A stretch of DNA of 21,430 bases from JBKEDC01 sp047975205 (lineage in GTDB: Bacteria > Bacteroidota > Bacteroidia > Bacteroidales > Prolixibacteraceae): positions 1-21,430 of the forward strand of contig JBKEDC010000029.1 of NCBI GenBank assembly GCA_047975205.1. The letters are read 5' to 3'. A program made the position numbers and the translations under genes. The notes beneath the pieces are model-generated. The model was not told where the DNA came from. It ran no database searches and saw nothing but the letters and a program-made list of their open reading frames with translations. Positions 7,027 through 15,274 of the stretch are shown here, piece by piece; positions within the stretch are counted from its first letter, which is position 1, and each line of letters begins with the position of its first letter.

Positions 7027-8166
7027 TTACCTACTAATGATTTCGTATTCATCTGTTGTGTTCACCCCTTTCAAACCCTCTGCGGTATAATACTTTTCAA
7101 GAGTTCCTTTTAATTTAACGCCATAGCCAAATGATGCTCCTTTAGTAGAACTAAGCCCCAAAGCTTTTCTCACATTCGATGATGATCCCGACAGTTCTAC
7201 AAATAGCATATTTGCCACATTAGTTTCTCCGGGAGTGGAAGCAATAGCGATATTGCTATCTTTGGCCTCTTCGTAGTTAGTAATCACATTAATCGAACTT
7301 TTGATATATCCCACAATGTATCCTTCAACCCAAGCATAAGAACCATCTTGCCTAGCTTTAGCTTCGCTTATGGTGTAGGGATTATATTTTCCTCCTTTTT
7401 CTAGTGTAGGATCTGTATTTGACAATTCGCCATCTGCAATATCCCAATTGATGTTTGTGGTGTCTAAAGATGAATCAACAATAATATTGAAATTAGAGTC
7501 TCCGGTCTCTAAAGTTCCCCCTTCATAATCAAAATTTAGTGTAACAACAGTACCTTTAGGAAGTGGTTCTGAAGTTAAGAATGTGCGATACACTTTTTCA
7601 GAGTTTTCTGTATAGCTTAAAACAACCTGTTGCTTTTTTCCTCCTTCAACATAAATGGCATCCATCTTGTCTGAGCTTAAAAGTATTCCATCAATATTAA
7701 AGATATAATCCGGATATCCTAATTGGAATTCTTCTGTTAGCACTATTTCTAACTTAGAGGTTAATAAAGATGCGGTAACTTCAACTTTAGTAACATCATC
7801 GGGATTTATTATAAAATCCTGACTTCCTGAGTATATCCACATCTCCTCCTGTGTTGGGAAAGGAAATTTTTCCAAAGCTTCACTATACACTTTCACTTGG
7901 TATTGACCGGCAGTTAAAGTAATCTGGCTAGCCATTTCTCCGTAAGATTTTGGATAGCCTGACAATAAAACGCCATTATGATTGTAAATATATATCATAT
8001 AGTCATTGGTTTCTGCGCTCTTTAAATCAATCTTCTTATCTAACTCTTGAAGAGCTTCAACATTTGTCTTCAATTCTAGATATCCCATCCCTACGTAAGA
8101 ACTTGAACTAAATTTACAAGATTGAAAAATAATTAGTACGAGCAAAAAAAGTAAAGTATATTTCAT
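7027..8166 (-). CDS. DUF4493 lipoprotein with C-terminal DUF6359 domain
   Basis: A 379-residue predicted lipoprotein. Residues 1-17 form a signal with lipobox FQSC (Cys17), followed by a serine stretch. Residues about 28-240 match the DUF4493 pattern (GYLELKTNVEAL, LTAGQYQVKVYS, EVTASLLTSKLEIVLTEEF). Residues about 255-378 match DUF6359, an OB-like domain recognised by the opening YTISEAKA and then WVEGYIVGYIKSS, NIAIASTP, GVKLKGTLEKYYT. Both families are common in Bacteroidota surface or periplasmic lipoproteins, and their function is unknown. It is 38 bases downstream of the DUF4954 gene, in the same operon-like run. The absence of SusC/D-type neighbours gives no hint of a glycan role. Confidence 0.85.
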   Translation of the reverse strand: MKYTLLFLLVLIIFQSCKFSSSSYVGMGYLELKTNVEALQELDKKIDLKSAETNDYMIYIYNHNGVLLSGYPKSYGEMASQITLTAGQYQVKVYSEALEKFPFPTQEEMWIYSGSQDFIINPDDVTKVEVTASLLTSKLEIVLTEEFQLGYPDYIFNIDGILLSSDKMDAIYVEGGKKQQVVLSYTENSEKVYRTFLTSEPLPKGTVVTLNFDYEGGTLETGDSNFNIIVDSSLDTTNINWDIADGELSNTDPTLEKGGKYNPYTISEAKARQDGSYAWVEGYIVGYIKSSINVITNYEEAKDSNIAIASTPGETNVANMLFVELSGSSSNVRKALGLSSTKGASFGYGVKLKGTLEKYYTAEGLKGVNTTDEYEIISR

Positions 8167-8204
8167 AAACAGTAATGTATTACATTATCAAGTTGTTTTT
8201 ATAA

Positions 8205-10196
8205 CTAATTGATAATCTCTAACTGAGATATTACTCGTTTGGCTAATTTTTGTTTCCGTTCAATGTGATCTCTCAACTCTTGTGCAAAGCTGTTTTCCTC
8301 AAAACTACCTCGAACTCGTTGAAAATCTTGCTGACGAACAGCACTGTCTCCATCTATACCAAATCCTGCCATTACATCATTAGTAAATTCTTTGTGAGCA
8401 TCTTTTAATAATAACTCGTCAAGTTCCACAACAGACTTTTCCCATTCCCTTACCAATTTAATAATGTCATCAACAGAAAAGTCTTCAATATTTCTTCCGG
8501 AGTATTCTTTAATAAAGTCTACAGTCCATGTCCACTCATATTCATAATATTGTTCATGCAATTGTTTCATATAACTGTCTAATTTCTTTTGGGTGTGAAT
8601 CGTACCTTTGGAAATAGCATTTACTAATCCTAGTATCTCACTTTTTGGAGCAATTAATCCGGAAATATCAAGCCATTCTCCCTTCCCAATCTCAGTAGAT
8701 GGTTTAAGACAGTTATGAATATCCTGTGTAGTATAAATGTCTTTTTTATTTAGCCGAGTGATAATAGAATTACCCAAAAATTTCAAGATAGCCAATCGGT
8801 AGAGCTTTACACCGTTATGCATTGATGAGCGTCTGATTTTTGTATTGTTGTATGAAAATACTTGAGTAGATTTACCGGATATTGTTTCAATCTTACCCAA
8901 TGTTTCAATGGCTATGCGCATTTTGTGTATAGTAAGCGGGCTTAGCAAATTGAAATTTATATAGTCCAACTTATTAGAGTCTGTACGTTTATCGCGTTTA
9001 GGCCATTTTAAAGCATCGCGTATAGTGCCTACACTGCGTAGGTTAACTCCCGGAACTAACCATGTTTCATTTTTATCCTCAATCAGATAAGAAAAAGGAA
9101 TATCAGAAGTATCTGAATGCATAGTATGCCTTCCCATAATCAGGGTAAAGGCTCCGATTCTAGCCGGCCAAAGGATATAAGAATCACTTGTTGTTTTAGA
9201 GCCTCTTTCAACGACACCATGGTGTATCGGACCCAATTTATACATATGGTTACTTTGATTAGACCCACTTCCGGCATTTAGAAACGAATACATACCAGCA
9301 ATAAGTAGAGTCGATTTATGGTGAGTTACGGTGTAAGGTCCGGCAAATATGGCACAAGCTTCTCCATGAAATCCCTGACAATTTGCAAAAAACACCGAAT
9401 TTTCAGCAGAGTACTGTGCACCTAGTTCACAACTCTGACCAATAAAACAATTAGATATCAGAACACCATCTTTTATCTTAGATCCCGTAGCAACAATAAA
9501 TCCTCTCATACTTACTTGACAACCAATATAAGTTTGAGCCTCGGCATTAGAATGTACCGTTCCATTCTCTAGTATTGACACAGCATTTATTTGGGCAAAT
9601 TCTCCGATGCAAACATTCTTGATTTCTCCACAATTAGTTATGCTAGCATGCTTTTTTATTCTTCCTTGATTAGAACGAACTGAGGAGGAGTAACTGTGTA
9701 TAATCTGTTCCACAGCCTGAATCATATCTCGTCGATGTTTATACATGGCCATAATGTATGCTAAATGAGCCGACAAATAATCATATATCATAATTTGTCG
9801 TCCACCCGTTTCATCCATTACATTTACATTCAAACCATTTCCAAAGGTTGAGTAACCATCAGTAGCTATCCGAGAGCAGCTATCAATAACTACTCCTTCT
9901 TCAATTATGTAGTTTGCTATGTAGTTGTTAATATTGTTGATATATACATTATTTCCGATTGTTGAGTTGTGGATGTGGGCGTTATAAATACCACAGCGTT
10001 TAGGTACTCCTCCCAGTAAAGTTAATGTAGCCTCTTGCAGACCAATCTTACAAGAACCAGAGAACTCAACTTGCTTAAATACCGATAAGTTGATCGGTTC
10101 TGCAAATGTTACGTCTTGCCAATTCTGAGCAGAACACATTTGGTTTTCTAACTGTGTTATTTCTGAAATATTTAGACAACGATATGTATCTGTCAT
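8205..10196 (-). CDS. DUF4954 family protein, left-handed beta-helix type
   Basis: A 663-residue protein of the DUF4954 family. Residues about 50-350 carry repeating short turns ending in Ile/Val with small residues, like the hexapeptide beta helix of nucleotide-sugar acyltransferases (TYIGCQVSMRGFIVATGSKI, NCFIGQSCELGAQ). A conserved Gly/His-rich segment follows (YKLGPIHHGVVERGSKTTSD, then ARIGAFTLIMGRH). From about residue 410 it becomes helical, with a charged coiled tail. No signal peptide, so cytoplasmic. The start codon follows the methyltransferase stop with no gap, which argues for translational coupling. Related proteins have been loosely likened to UDP-GlcNAc pyrophosphorylases, but I see no clear nucleotidyltransferase motif. 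Function unknown. Confidence 0.88.
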   Translation of the reverse strand: MTDTYRCLNISEITQLENQMCSAQNWQDVTFAEPINLSVFKQVEFSGSCKIGLQEATLTLLGGVPKRCGIYNAHIHNSTIGNNVYINNINNYIANYIIEEGVVIDSCSRIATDGYSTFGNGLNVNVMDETGGRQIMIYDYLSAHLAYIMAMYKHRRDMIQAVEQIIHSYSSSVRSNQGRIKKHASITNCGEIKNVCIGEFAQINAVSILENGTVHSNAEAQTYIGCQVSMRGFIVATGSKIKDGVLISNCFIGQSCELGAQYSAENSVFFANCQGFHGEACAIFAGPYTVTHHKSTLLIAGMYSFLNAGSGSNQSNHMYKLGPIHHGVVERGSKTTSDSYILWPARIGAFTLIMGRHTMHSDTSDIPFSYLIEDKNETWLVPGVNLRSVGTIRDALKWPKRDKRTDSNKLDYINFNLLSPLTIHKMRIAIETLGKIETISGKSTQVFSYNNTKIRRSSMHNGVKLYRLAILKFLGNSIITRLNKKDIYTTQDIHNCLKPSTEIGKGEWLDISGLIAPKSEILGLVNAISKGTIHTQKKLDSYMKQLHEQYYEYEWTWTVDFIKEYSGRNIEDFSVDDIIKLVREWEKSVVELDELLLKDAHKEFTNDVMAGFGIDGDSAVRQQDFQRVRGSFEENSFAQELRDHIERKQKLAKRVISQLEIIN

Positions 10197-10907
10197 TTAT
10201 TTATGTTTTATGGTAAGCAAATAGTCATAATGTTCTCCCCATTGTACAGATTCAACTTGAAAACCGGCTAAATCTACATAAGGCTTCAGTAGATTATAAT
10301 CTGCATATAGCCACGAAAAGCTTTTTGACTTTTTCCTTTTGTATTCTGTTTGATATGTCAACTCCCCATAATATTTCCCTGCTATATTAATGTCAGCAGA
10401 TCCGTCTTCATTTTCGTATAAATAAATTAAATCTGATGAATCCATAAATATTCTGCCATCAGGCTTAAGCAGAGTTTTCAACTTAGAAAAAAATGTAGGC
10501 AAGTTATCCAAAGTTCCGGCAATTCCTACCCCATTCATAAGCAGTAGTATAGTATCAAAGGGTTGTGATTTGAAGTTGTAGAAGTCGGCTTGAATGGCTT
10601 CTGCTACACCTCTATCTTGCAACACTGCCACGCATTTCTCACTTCTTTCCAAAGCAACTACCTCACATCCCTTATTTTCCAAATACACAGAGTGACAGCC
10701 TGCACAAGCTCCTATATCCAGAACTCTTCCCTTAGCCGATTGCATAGCATATCGCTCTAAAGGAGGCATATCTTCGTATTTGCGAAAAAAATAGGGTATT
10801 TGCATTTCGTCTGTATCGAAATCGACAGAATGCACATATACCAGAGCTTTATCTTTTTTAAAATGATAATTAAAAACAGCTTCCCCAATAGGGTCGAATT
10901 CTTCCAT
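10197..10907 (-). CDS. class I SAM-dependent methyltransferase
   Basis: A 236-residue Rossmann-fold methyltransferase. Motif I, VLDIGACAG, lies at residues 62-70; the acidic residue after strand 2 follows in EVVALERSE (82-90); then QADFYNF, and DTILLLMNGVGIAGTL for motif IV. The N-terminal 55 residues, with DFDTDEMQIPYFFRKYEDMPPLER, would cap the active site. The methyl acceptor is not predictable. The stop codon abuts the start of the DUF4954 gene, and the gene is first in the six-gene run, just behind a good promoter. Coupling suggests it works with the DUF4954 protein. Cysteines in motif I (GACAGCH) are unusual but tolerated in the family. Confidence 0.88.
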   Translation of the reverse strand: MEEFDPIGEAVFNYHFKKDKALVYVHSVDFDTDEMQIPYFFRKYEDMPPLERYAMQSAKGRVLDIGACAGCHSVYLENKGCEVVALERSEKCVAVLQDRGVAEAIQADFYNFKSQPFDTILLLMNGVGIAGTLDNLPTFFSKLKTLLKPDGRIFMDSSDLIYLYENEDGSADINIAGKYYGELTYQTEYKRKKSKSFSWLYADYNLLKPYVDLAGFQVESVQWGEHYDYLLTIKHK

Positions 10908-10911
10908 TACT

Positions 10912-10923
10912 GATTAATTAATC
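10912..10923. repeat. 12-bp perfect palindrome GATTAATTAATC
   Basis: It lies in the leader between the predicted transcription start and the methyltransferase start codon, where a repressor could act. AT-rich palindromes arise easily by chance in such DNA, so its role is unproven. Confidence 0.4.
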
Positions 10924-10936
10924 TAATTGTTTTCTT

Positions 10937-10965
10937 CAAAAATATAAAAAATTAGATAAAAGCAA
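10937..10965 (-). promoter_or_regulatory. Bacteroidota-type promoter for the methyltransferase operon
   Basis: Read on the minus strand: TTG (10965-10963), 18 bp, then TATTTTTG (10944-10937), a perfect TAnnTTTG -7 box at normal spacing. The expected transcription start is near 10930, giving a leader of about 20-25 bases. Confidence 0.65.
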
Positions 10966-11127
10966 CAAGTAATTTATTCTAGTTTTAGCTTTTGAATTCT
11001 GGATTCCATACTTTAGGGTTTAAAAAAAAGATATTCTTTATAATCCTTACCTTTTTAAATCACATATTATAAACTTCATTTTAAGTCACAAAATATAGGT
11101 TCAGTTTTTTATATATTCAATTTTAGT

Positions 11128-11135
11128 TATGTTTG
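11128..11135 (+). promoter_or_regulatory. -7 box for the SGNH hydrolase gene, inside an inverted repeat
   Basis: TATGTTTG is a perfect TAnnTTTG -7 box 22 bases before the ATG at 11157. No clear TTG lies 18-20 bases upstream, only a T-run. An inverted repeat, ATAGGTTCA (11095-11103) with TGAACCTAT (11134-11142), brackets the -33 to -7 interval, and its right arm overlaps the -7 box, as expected for an operator. The rest of the 10908-11156 gap is AT-rich, with no gene seen. Confidence 0.5.
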
Positions 11136-11156
11136 AACCTATTTAAAAATATATAC

Positions 11157-11789
11157 ATGAAAAAAATACAGTTTCTATTTTGCATCATTTTATTAGCATC
11201 TTGTTCTCAAAATAGGATAAAGATTGCTTGCATTGGCGATAGCATCACGGAGGGATACGGAACATCTAAGTTTCAAGAAACTTCTTACCCTTCTTTTATG
11301 CAACAAGCATTAGGAAATAAACAATATACCGTGTTAAACGCCGGGAAAAGCGGAACAACCCTTCGTAAAGGGGGCGATTATTCTTATTGGGTAACTCATG
11401 CATTAGACAGCGTATTTGTATTTCAACCTAATATTGTTGTCATTCAGTTAGGCACAAACGATACTAAAACTTATAATTGGAATTCCAAAGAGTTTAAAAA
11501 AGATTATCAAGCTCTGATAGACACCCTTTCCAATCTATCTTCTCAGCCTAAAATTTATATGGTTCTTCCTGTTCCTGTTTATTATACAAAATGGACTATT
11601 AACGACTCTATATTAATAAATTATGAGATTCCAATTTTAAAACAATTAGCTAAGGAAAATAATTTGCCGGTAATTGATGCTTATCATGAGATGCAAGGAT
11701 TGGAAGAACATTTTCCGGATGGTGTTCATCCTGATGATGAAGCTACTCAAAAACTAGCCGGAGTAATTCAAAAAGGGTTAGATTTATAG
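11157..11789 (+). CDS. SGNH/GDSL-family hydrolase, predicted lipoprotein
   Basis: A 210-residue protein. A signal with lipobox LASC (Cys16) predicts membrane anchoring after export. The four SGNH blocks are complete: GDSITEG at 27-33 (catalytic Ser29), the block II glycine in NAGKSG at 61-66, GTND at 99-102 (Asn101), and DGVHPDD at 188-194 (Asp188 and His191). The family includes esterases, lipases, acetylxylan esterases and lysophospholipase L1-like enzymes; the closely packed single domain fits carbohydrate or lipid deacylation outside the cytoplasm, but the substrate cannot be named. I chose the ATG at 11157 because it gives a proper lipoprotein signal; a TTG at 11133 would add eight residues. 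It is a lone gene, divergent from the methyltransferase operon, and ends just before a bidirectional hairpin. Confidence 0.9.
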   Translation: MKKIQFLFCIILLASCSQNRIKIACIGDSITEGYGTSKFQETSYPSFMQQALGNKQYTVLNAGKSGTTLRKGGDYSYWVTHALDSVFVFQPNIVVIQLGTNDTKTYNWNSKEFKKDYQALIDTLSNLSSQPKIYMVLPVPVYYTKWTINDSILINYEIPILKQLAKENNLPVIDAYHEMQGLEEHFPDGVHPDDEATQKLAGVIQKGLDL

Positions 11790-11801
11790 TCTTCTTGAAA
11801 T

Positions 11802-11839
11802 AAAAATGGTTTTGTAGTTCGTGCTACAAAACCATTTTT
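11802..11839. terminator. bidirectional terminator between the SGNH hydrolase gene and hemE
   Basis: A perfect 16-bp stem: AAAAATGGTTTTGTAG (11802-11817) with CTACAAAACCATTTTT (11824-11839), and a 6-base loop. The arms start with A and end with T runs on both strands, so it can stop transcription of both convergent genes (stops at 11789 and 11846). Confidence 0.92.
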
Positions 11840-11845
11840 GCTAAT

Positions 11846-12868
11846 CTACCATTGAGTTGTTTTTATCCAGTCAACAACAAATTTTGCATTTTCATAAGGG
11901 ATGTCCGGTAAAAATCCATGTCCCAAGTTAAAAATCCAATCTTGATTTTCTTGAAAGTAAGGTTTATACTTTTCCAATTGTTTGGTTATTTCTTCTTTGG
12001 ATTGATACAAATAGCGAGGATCTAAATTTCCTTGTAAACCAACTTTCGGATGCACCATTTTTCTAGCTTCTTCTAAAGGAATTTGCCAATCTACACTCAC
12101 AAAATCACATAAGTCTGGCGTTATCGACTTAAAGCCTGTGGCAAATCCTTTCGGAAAAAATATAAATGGCGTTCCCGTGCTTCTAATGGCATCAGATATT
12201 TTCTTTACCGCCGGCATAAACATTTCTTGATATAGTGCTGTCGGGATTAAGTTAGCATGAGTTTCAAACAATTGAAAACATTCTACTCCATGCTTTATTT
12301 GTTCTTGTGCATAATGAACAGCTAAATCTGTTACGACATCAATTAAACGTTGTGCTTCTTTCTTATGCTGAAATATAAATTTCATAGCATCAGGGAAAGC
12401 TTGGTTTCTACTAAGCCCTTGAATCATATAACACATCGTAGTTAATGGAGCTCCGCAAAAACCAATAAGCGGAGTTTCTCCTTTTCGTTTGACTATTTCT
12501 TGAATATTTCGATAAATATATTCCAGCTTTTGTGGTTGTGGATTCAATGCCTCTACCGGTTTATCAATACCTTTTAATGGATTCTGAAATACCGGACCTT
12601 TATCAGTAAATTCTAAATTCATACCCATAGCATTGGGTATAACTAAAATATCTGAAAATAGAATTGCTGCATCAACACCTAGATCATCGATGGGCATGAG
12701 TGTAACATCGGCACAAAGTTTCGGACTTACCATTAATTCGTGAAACGTATATTGCTCTTTCAATGACATATAATTAGGCAAGACCCTACCTGCTTGGCGC
12801 ATAAACCACACCGGAGGACGCGTCGTTGACTCTCCTCGAAGTTTATTTAAAAAGATAGAATTAGTCAT
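11846..12868 (-). CDS. hemE: uroporphyrinogen decarboxylase
   Basis: A 340-residue enzyme that removes four carboxyl groups from uroporphyrinogen III to give coproporphyrinogen III, in the cytoplasm. The family signature RPPVWFMRQAGRVLPNY is at residues 17-33, with RQAGR at 24-28; the catalytic aspartate is in LFSDILV (Asp73). The substrate-binding C-terminal features GLQGNLDP and FNLGHGFLPD are present. Length is normal. The start codon overlaps the hemL stop by one base (TAATG), so the two are translationally coupled. It is the last gene of the hem cluster, ending at the bidirectional hairpin. Confidence 0.97.
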   Translation of the reverse strand: MTNSIFLNKLRGESTTRPPVWFMRQAGRVLPNYMSLKEQYTFHELMVSPKLCADVTLMPIDDLGVDAAILFSDILVIPNAMGMNLEFTDKGPVFQNPLKGIDKPVEALNPQPQKLEYIYRNIQEIVKRKGETPLIGFCGAPLTTMCYMIQGLSRNQAFPDAMKFIFQHKKEAQRLIDVVTDLAVHYAQEQIKHGVECFQLFETHANLIPTALYQEMFMPAVKKISDAIRSTGTPFIFFPKGFATGFKSITPDLCDFVSVDWQIPLEEARKMVHPKVGLQGNLDPRYLYQSKEEITKQLEKYKPYFQENQDWIFNLGHGFLPDIPYENAKFVVDWIKTTQW

Positions 12869-14157
12869 TACAACTGTTTTAATGATTTTGCGTGAGATGC
12901 AATGAAACGCTCTAAATCTTCGTCTTCATGAGCATATGATATAAACAAGCATTCAAACTGAGATGGTGCAATATAAAACCCGGAATTTAATGAAGATCGG
13001 AACACATTGGCATAGCGTTCTGTGTTTGAAGTCATAGCCGTTTGATAATTATAAACAGATCCTTCGCCGGTGTAGAATAAAGTCATGATAGAACCGACCC
13101 TATTAATTAGCCCGGGAATACCGACCTCTTGGAGGTTCTTACTTAGTCCTTCTTCCACTAATGAAGATTTTCTTTCCAATTCGCTATAGATAGTAGGATT
13201 ATCTTTTAAGGTCTTTAACATTTCTACTCCTGCAGCCATAGCAAGCGGATTTCCTGATAATGTGCCGGCTTGATAAACCGGGCCATCGGGAGCAAGGCAA
13301 TCCATAATTTCCAATTTTCCGCCATAAGCTCCTACCGGCAATCCTCCACCTATTATTTTTCCCATGGTGGTTAAATCCGGAGTAACTCCAAAATATTTCT
13401 GAGCACCGCCCGAACTTAAACGAAACCCGGTTATAACCTCATCAAAAATTAAAACACTTCCGTAAGCAGAAGTTAAATCTCGCAAACCTTGAAGAAAACC
13501 ATGTGCCGGAGGAATGACTCCCATGTTACCTGCTACAGGTTCTACTATAACCGCAGCTATTCGATCTTCATGCTTAACAAATAACTCTTTAACCGACTCC
13601 AGATTGTTATATTCTGCTGTTAATGTATCTTGTGCAGATGCTTTGGTTACTCCGGGACTATCCGGCAAGCCCAAGGTAATTGCTCCACTTCCTGCTTTAA
13701 TCAAAAATGAATCCGCATGACCATGATAGCACCCCACAAACTTAATTACTAAATCACGACCGGTATAACCTCGAGCTAATCGCAAAGCACTCATAGTAGC
13801 CTCAGTTCCCGAGTTTACCATACGAACCTTGTCCACCGATGGCATCATATCACAGATTAAGGAAGCCATTTCACTTTCAATCAATGTCGGAGCCCCGTAG
13901 CTGGTACCCAATTCAGCTGCCTTCTGAATAGCCAACACAATGTCAGGTTGAGCGTGCCCGAGAATCATTGGACCCCATGAAGATACAAAGTCAACATATT
14001 TATTGTCATCAATATCCCATATGTATGAACCTTTAGCCTTTTTTATAAAAAGAGGATTTATGCCCACACTTTTGAATGCTCTGACCGGTGAATTTACCCC
14101 ACCGGGTATTAATTTCTTAGCCTCTTTAAATGCAGCTGTACTGTTATCGTAATTCAT
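12868..14157 (-). CDS. hemL: glutamate-1-semialdehyde 2,1-aminomutase
   Basis: A 429-residue PLP-dependent class III aminotransferase-fold enzyme that turns glutamate-1-semialdehyde into 5-aminolevulinate, the second step of the C5 route. The N-terminal PGGVNSPVRAF motif is at residues 18-28; the PLP-ring aspartate is in FDEVITGFR (Asp239); the Schiff-base lysine is Lys267 in TTMGKIIGGGLPVGAYGG. Length and motifs are normal and complete. It follows hemB by 59 bases and is coupled to hemE. Its substrate comes from HemA, encoded in the same cluster. Confidence 0.97.
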   Translation of the reverse strand: MNYDNSTAAFKEAKKLIPGGVNSPVRAFKSVGINPLFIKKAKGSYIWDIDDNKYVDFVSSWGPMILGHAQPDIVLAIQKAAELGTSYGAPTLIESEMASLICDMMPSVDKVRMVNSGTEATMSALRLARGYTGRDLVIKFVGCYHGHADSFLIKAGSGAITLGLPDSPGVTKASAQDTLTAEYNNLESVKELFVKHEDRIAAVIVEPVAGNMGVIPPAHGFLQGLRDLTSAYGSVLIFDEVITGFRLSSGGAQKYFGVTPDLTTMGKIIGGGLPVGAYGGKLEIMDCLAPDGPVYQAGTLSGNPLAMAAGVEMLKTLKDNPTIYSELERKSSLVEEGLSKNLQEVGIPGLINRVGSIMTLFYTGEGSVYNYQTAMTSNTERYANVFRSSLNSGFYIAPSQFECLFISYAHEDEDLERFIASHAKSLKQL

Positions 14158-14216
14158 AATTAATTATTGCTTTTGTGGTTAATCATTGGAGATCCTGTTT
14201 GTATATCAGGTTAAAT

Positions 14217-15209
14217 TTACACTCTATTACCTTTTTTCAATTCAGACAGTACAAACTCTTTAGCATGATAGCTTATAATTACATCGGCTCCCGCTCGCTT
14301 TAAAGAAGTTAAAATCTCTTTGATCAAGCGTTCTTCATCAATCCAGCCATTGGCAGCAGCAGCTTTCACCATAGAAAACTCGCCACTCACATTATAAGCC
14401 ACTACAGGCATATTAAACTCATCCTTTACTCTTCTGATAATATCCATATAGGAAAGGGCCGGTTTTACCATAACCATATCGGCTCCTTCCTCGATGTCAG
14501 CTTCAACTTCTCGAAGTGCTTCATCGCCGTTAGCCGGATCCATCTGATAAGTAGAACGATTGCCAAATTGAGGTGCGCTATCTGCCGCATCTCTAAAAGG
14601 GCCATAAAAACCACTGGCATATTTTGCCGAATACGCCATGATTGGTGTTTTCTCAAATCCTTCAGAATCTAAAGCTGCTCTAATCACAGCCACTCTTCCA
14701 TCCATCATATCGCTTGGAGCAATAATATCAGCTCCTGCCCGAGCCAAAGTAATTGATTGAGCGGCTAGGGTTTCTAAAGTAGAGTCATTTTCCACATCAC
14801 CATCAACAATTGTACCACAATGACCGTGCGTTGTATATTCACAATTACACACATCGGCAACAATCAATATCTCGGGAACTTCTTTTTTTAATACTTCAAT
14901 AGCCATAGGTACAATAGCGTCAGGTTCGCAGGCACAAGCACCAGTATCATCTTTTTCTTCAGGAATACCAAAAAGCAATATCATCTTTACACCGGTTGTT
15001 TCCACCAAATCACGCACTTCTTTTACTAGCTCGTCAATAGACAGCTGATAATTTCCGGGCATTGATTTGATTTCATTACGAATACCATCGCCATGACAAA
15101 CAAAGTATGGCATAATAAGATCATCTCGATTAACTTCTGTTTCGCGCACCATGTTTCTGATGGCTGCACTCTGGCGCATACGTCGAAGGCGTGTTATAGG
15201 AAAAGTCAT
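14217..15209 (-). CDS. hemB: 5-aminolevulinate dehydratase (porphobilinogen synthase)
   Basis: A 330-residue TIM-barrel enzyme that condenses two 5-aminolevulinate molecules into porphobilinogen. It is of the zinc-binding type: Cys121, Cys123 and Cys131 in DVCNCEYTTHGHCG. The two active-site lysines are Lys196 (AYSAKYAS) and Lys249 (MVKPALSY). The N-terminal arm RLRRMRQSAAIRNMVRE is typical and helps form the octamer. It starts 65 bases after hemD. An 8-bp hairpin lies in its leader. Confidence 0.97.
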   Translation of the reverse strand: MTFPITRLRRMRQSAAIRNMVRETEVNRDDLIMPYFVCHGDGIRNEIKSMPGNYQLSIDELVKEVRDLVETTGVKMILLFGIPEEKDDTGACACEPDAIVPMAIEVLKKEVPEILIVADVCNCEYTTHGHCGTIVDGDVENDSTLETLAAQSITLARAGADIIAPSDMMDGRVAVIRAALDSEGFEKTPIMAYSAKYASGFYGPFRDAADSAPQFGNRSTYQMDPANGDEALREVEADIEEGADMVMVKPALSYMDIIRRVKDEFNMPVVAYNVSGEFSMVKAAAANGWIDEERLIKEILTSLKRAGADVIISYHAKEFVLSELKKGNRV

Positions 15210-15228
15210 AATTATATAAGTTTGTTTT

Positions 15229-15250
15229 AGGCAATAATTACATATTGCCT
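15229..15250. repeat. 8-bp perfect hairpin in the hemD-hemB gap
   Basis: AGGCAATA (15229-15236) pairs with TATTGCCT (15243-15250) around ATTACA. On the plus strand a T-run follows (15250-15254), so it could stop antisense transcription; on the coding minus strand no T-run follows, so it is not a clear terminator of hemD. It lies 20 bases before the hemB start and could protect the message or bind a regulator. Confidence 0.5.
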
Positions 15251-15274
15251 TTTTATATTCCTAAAAATATTTAA

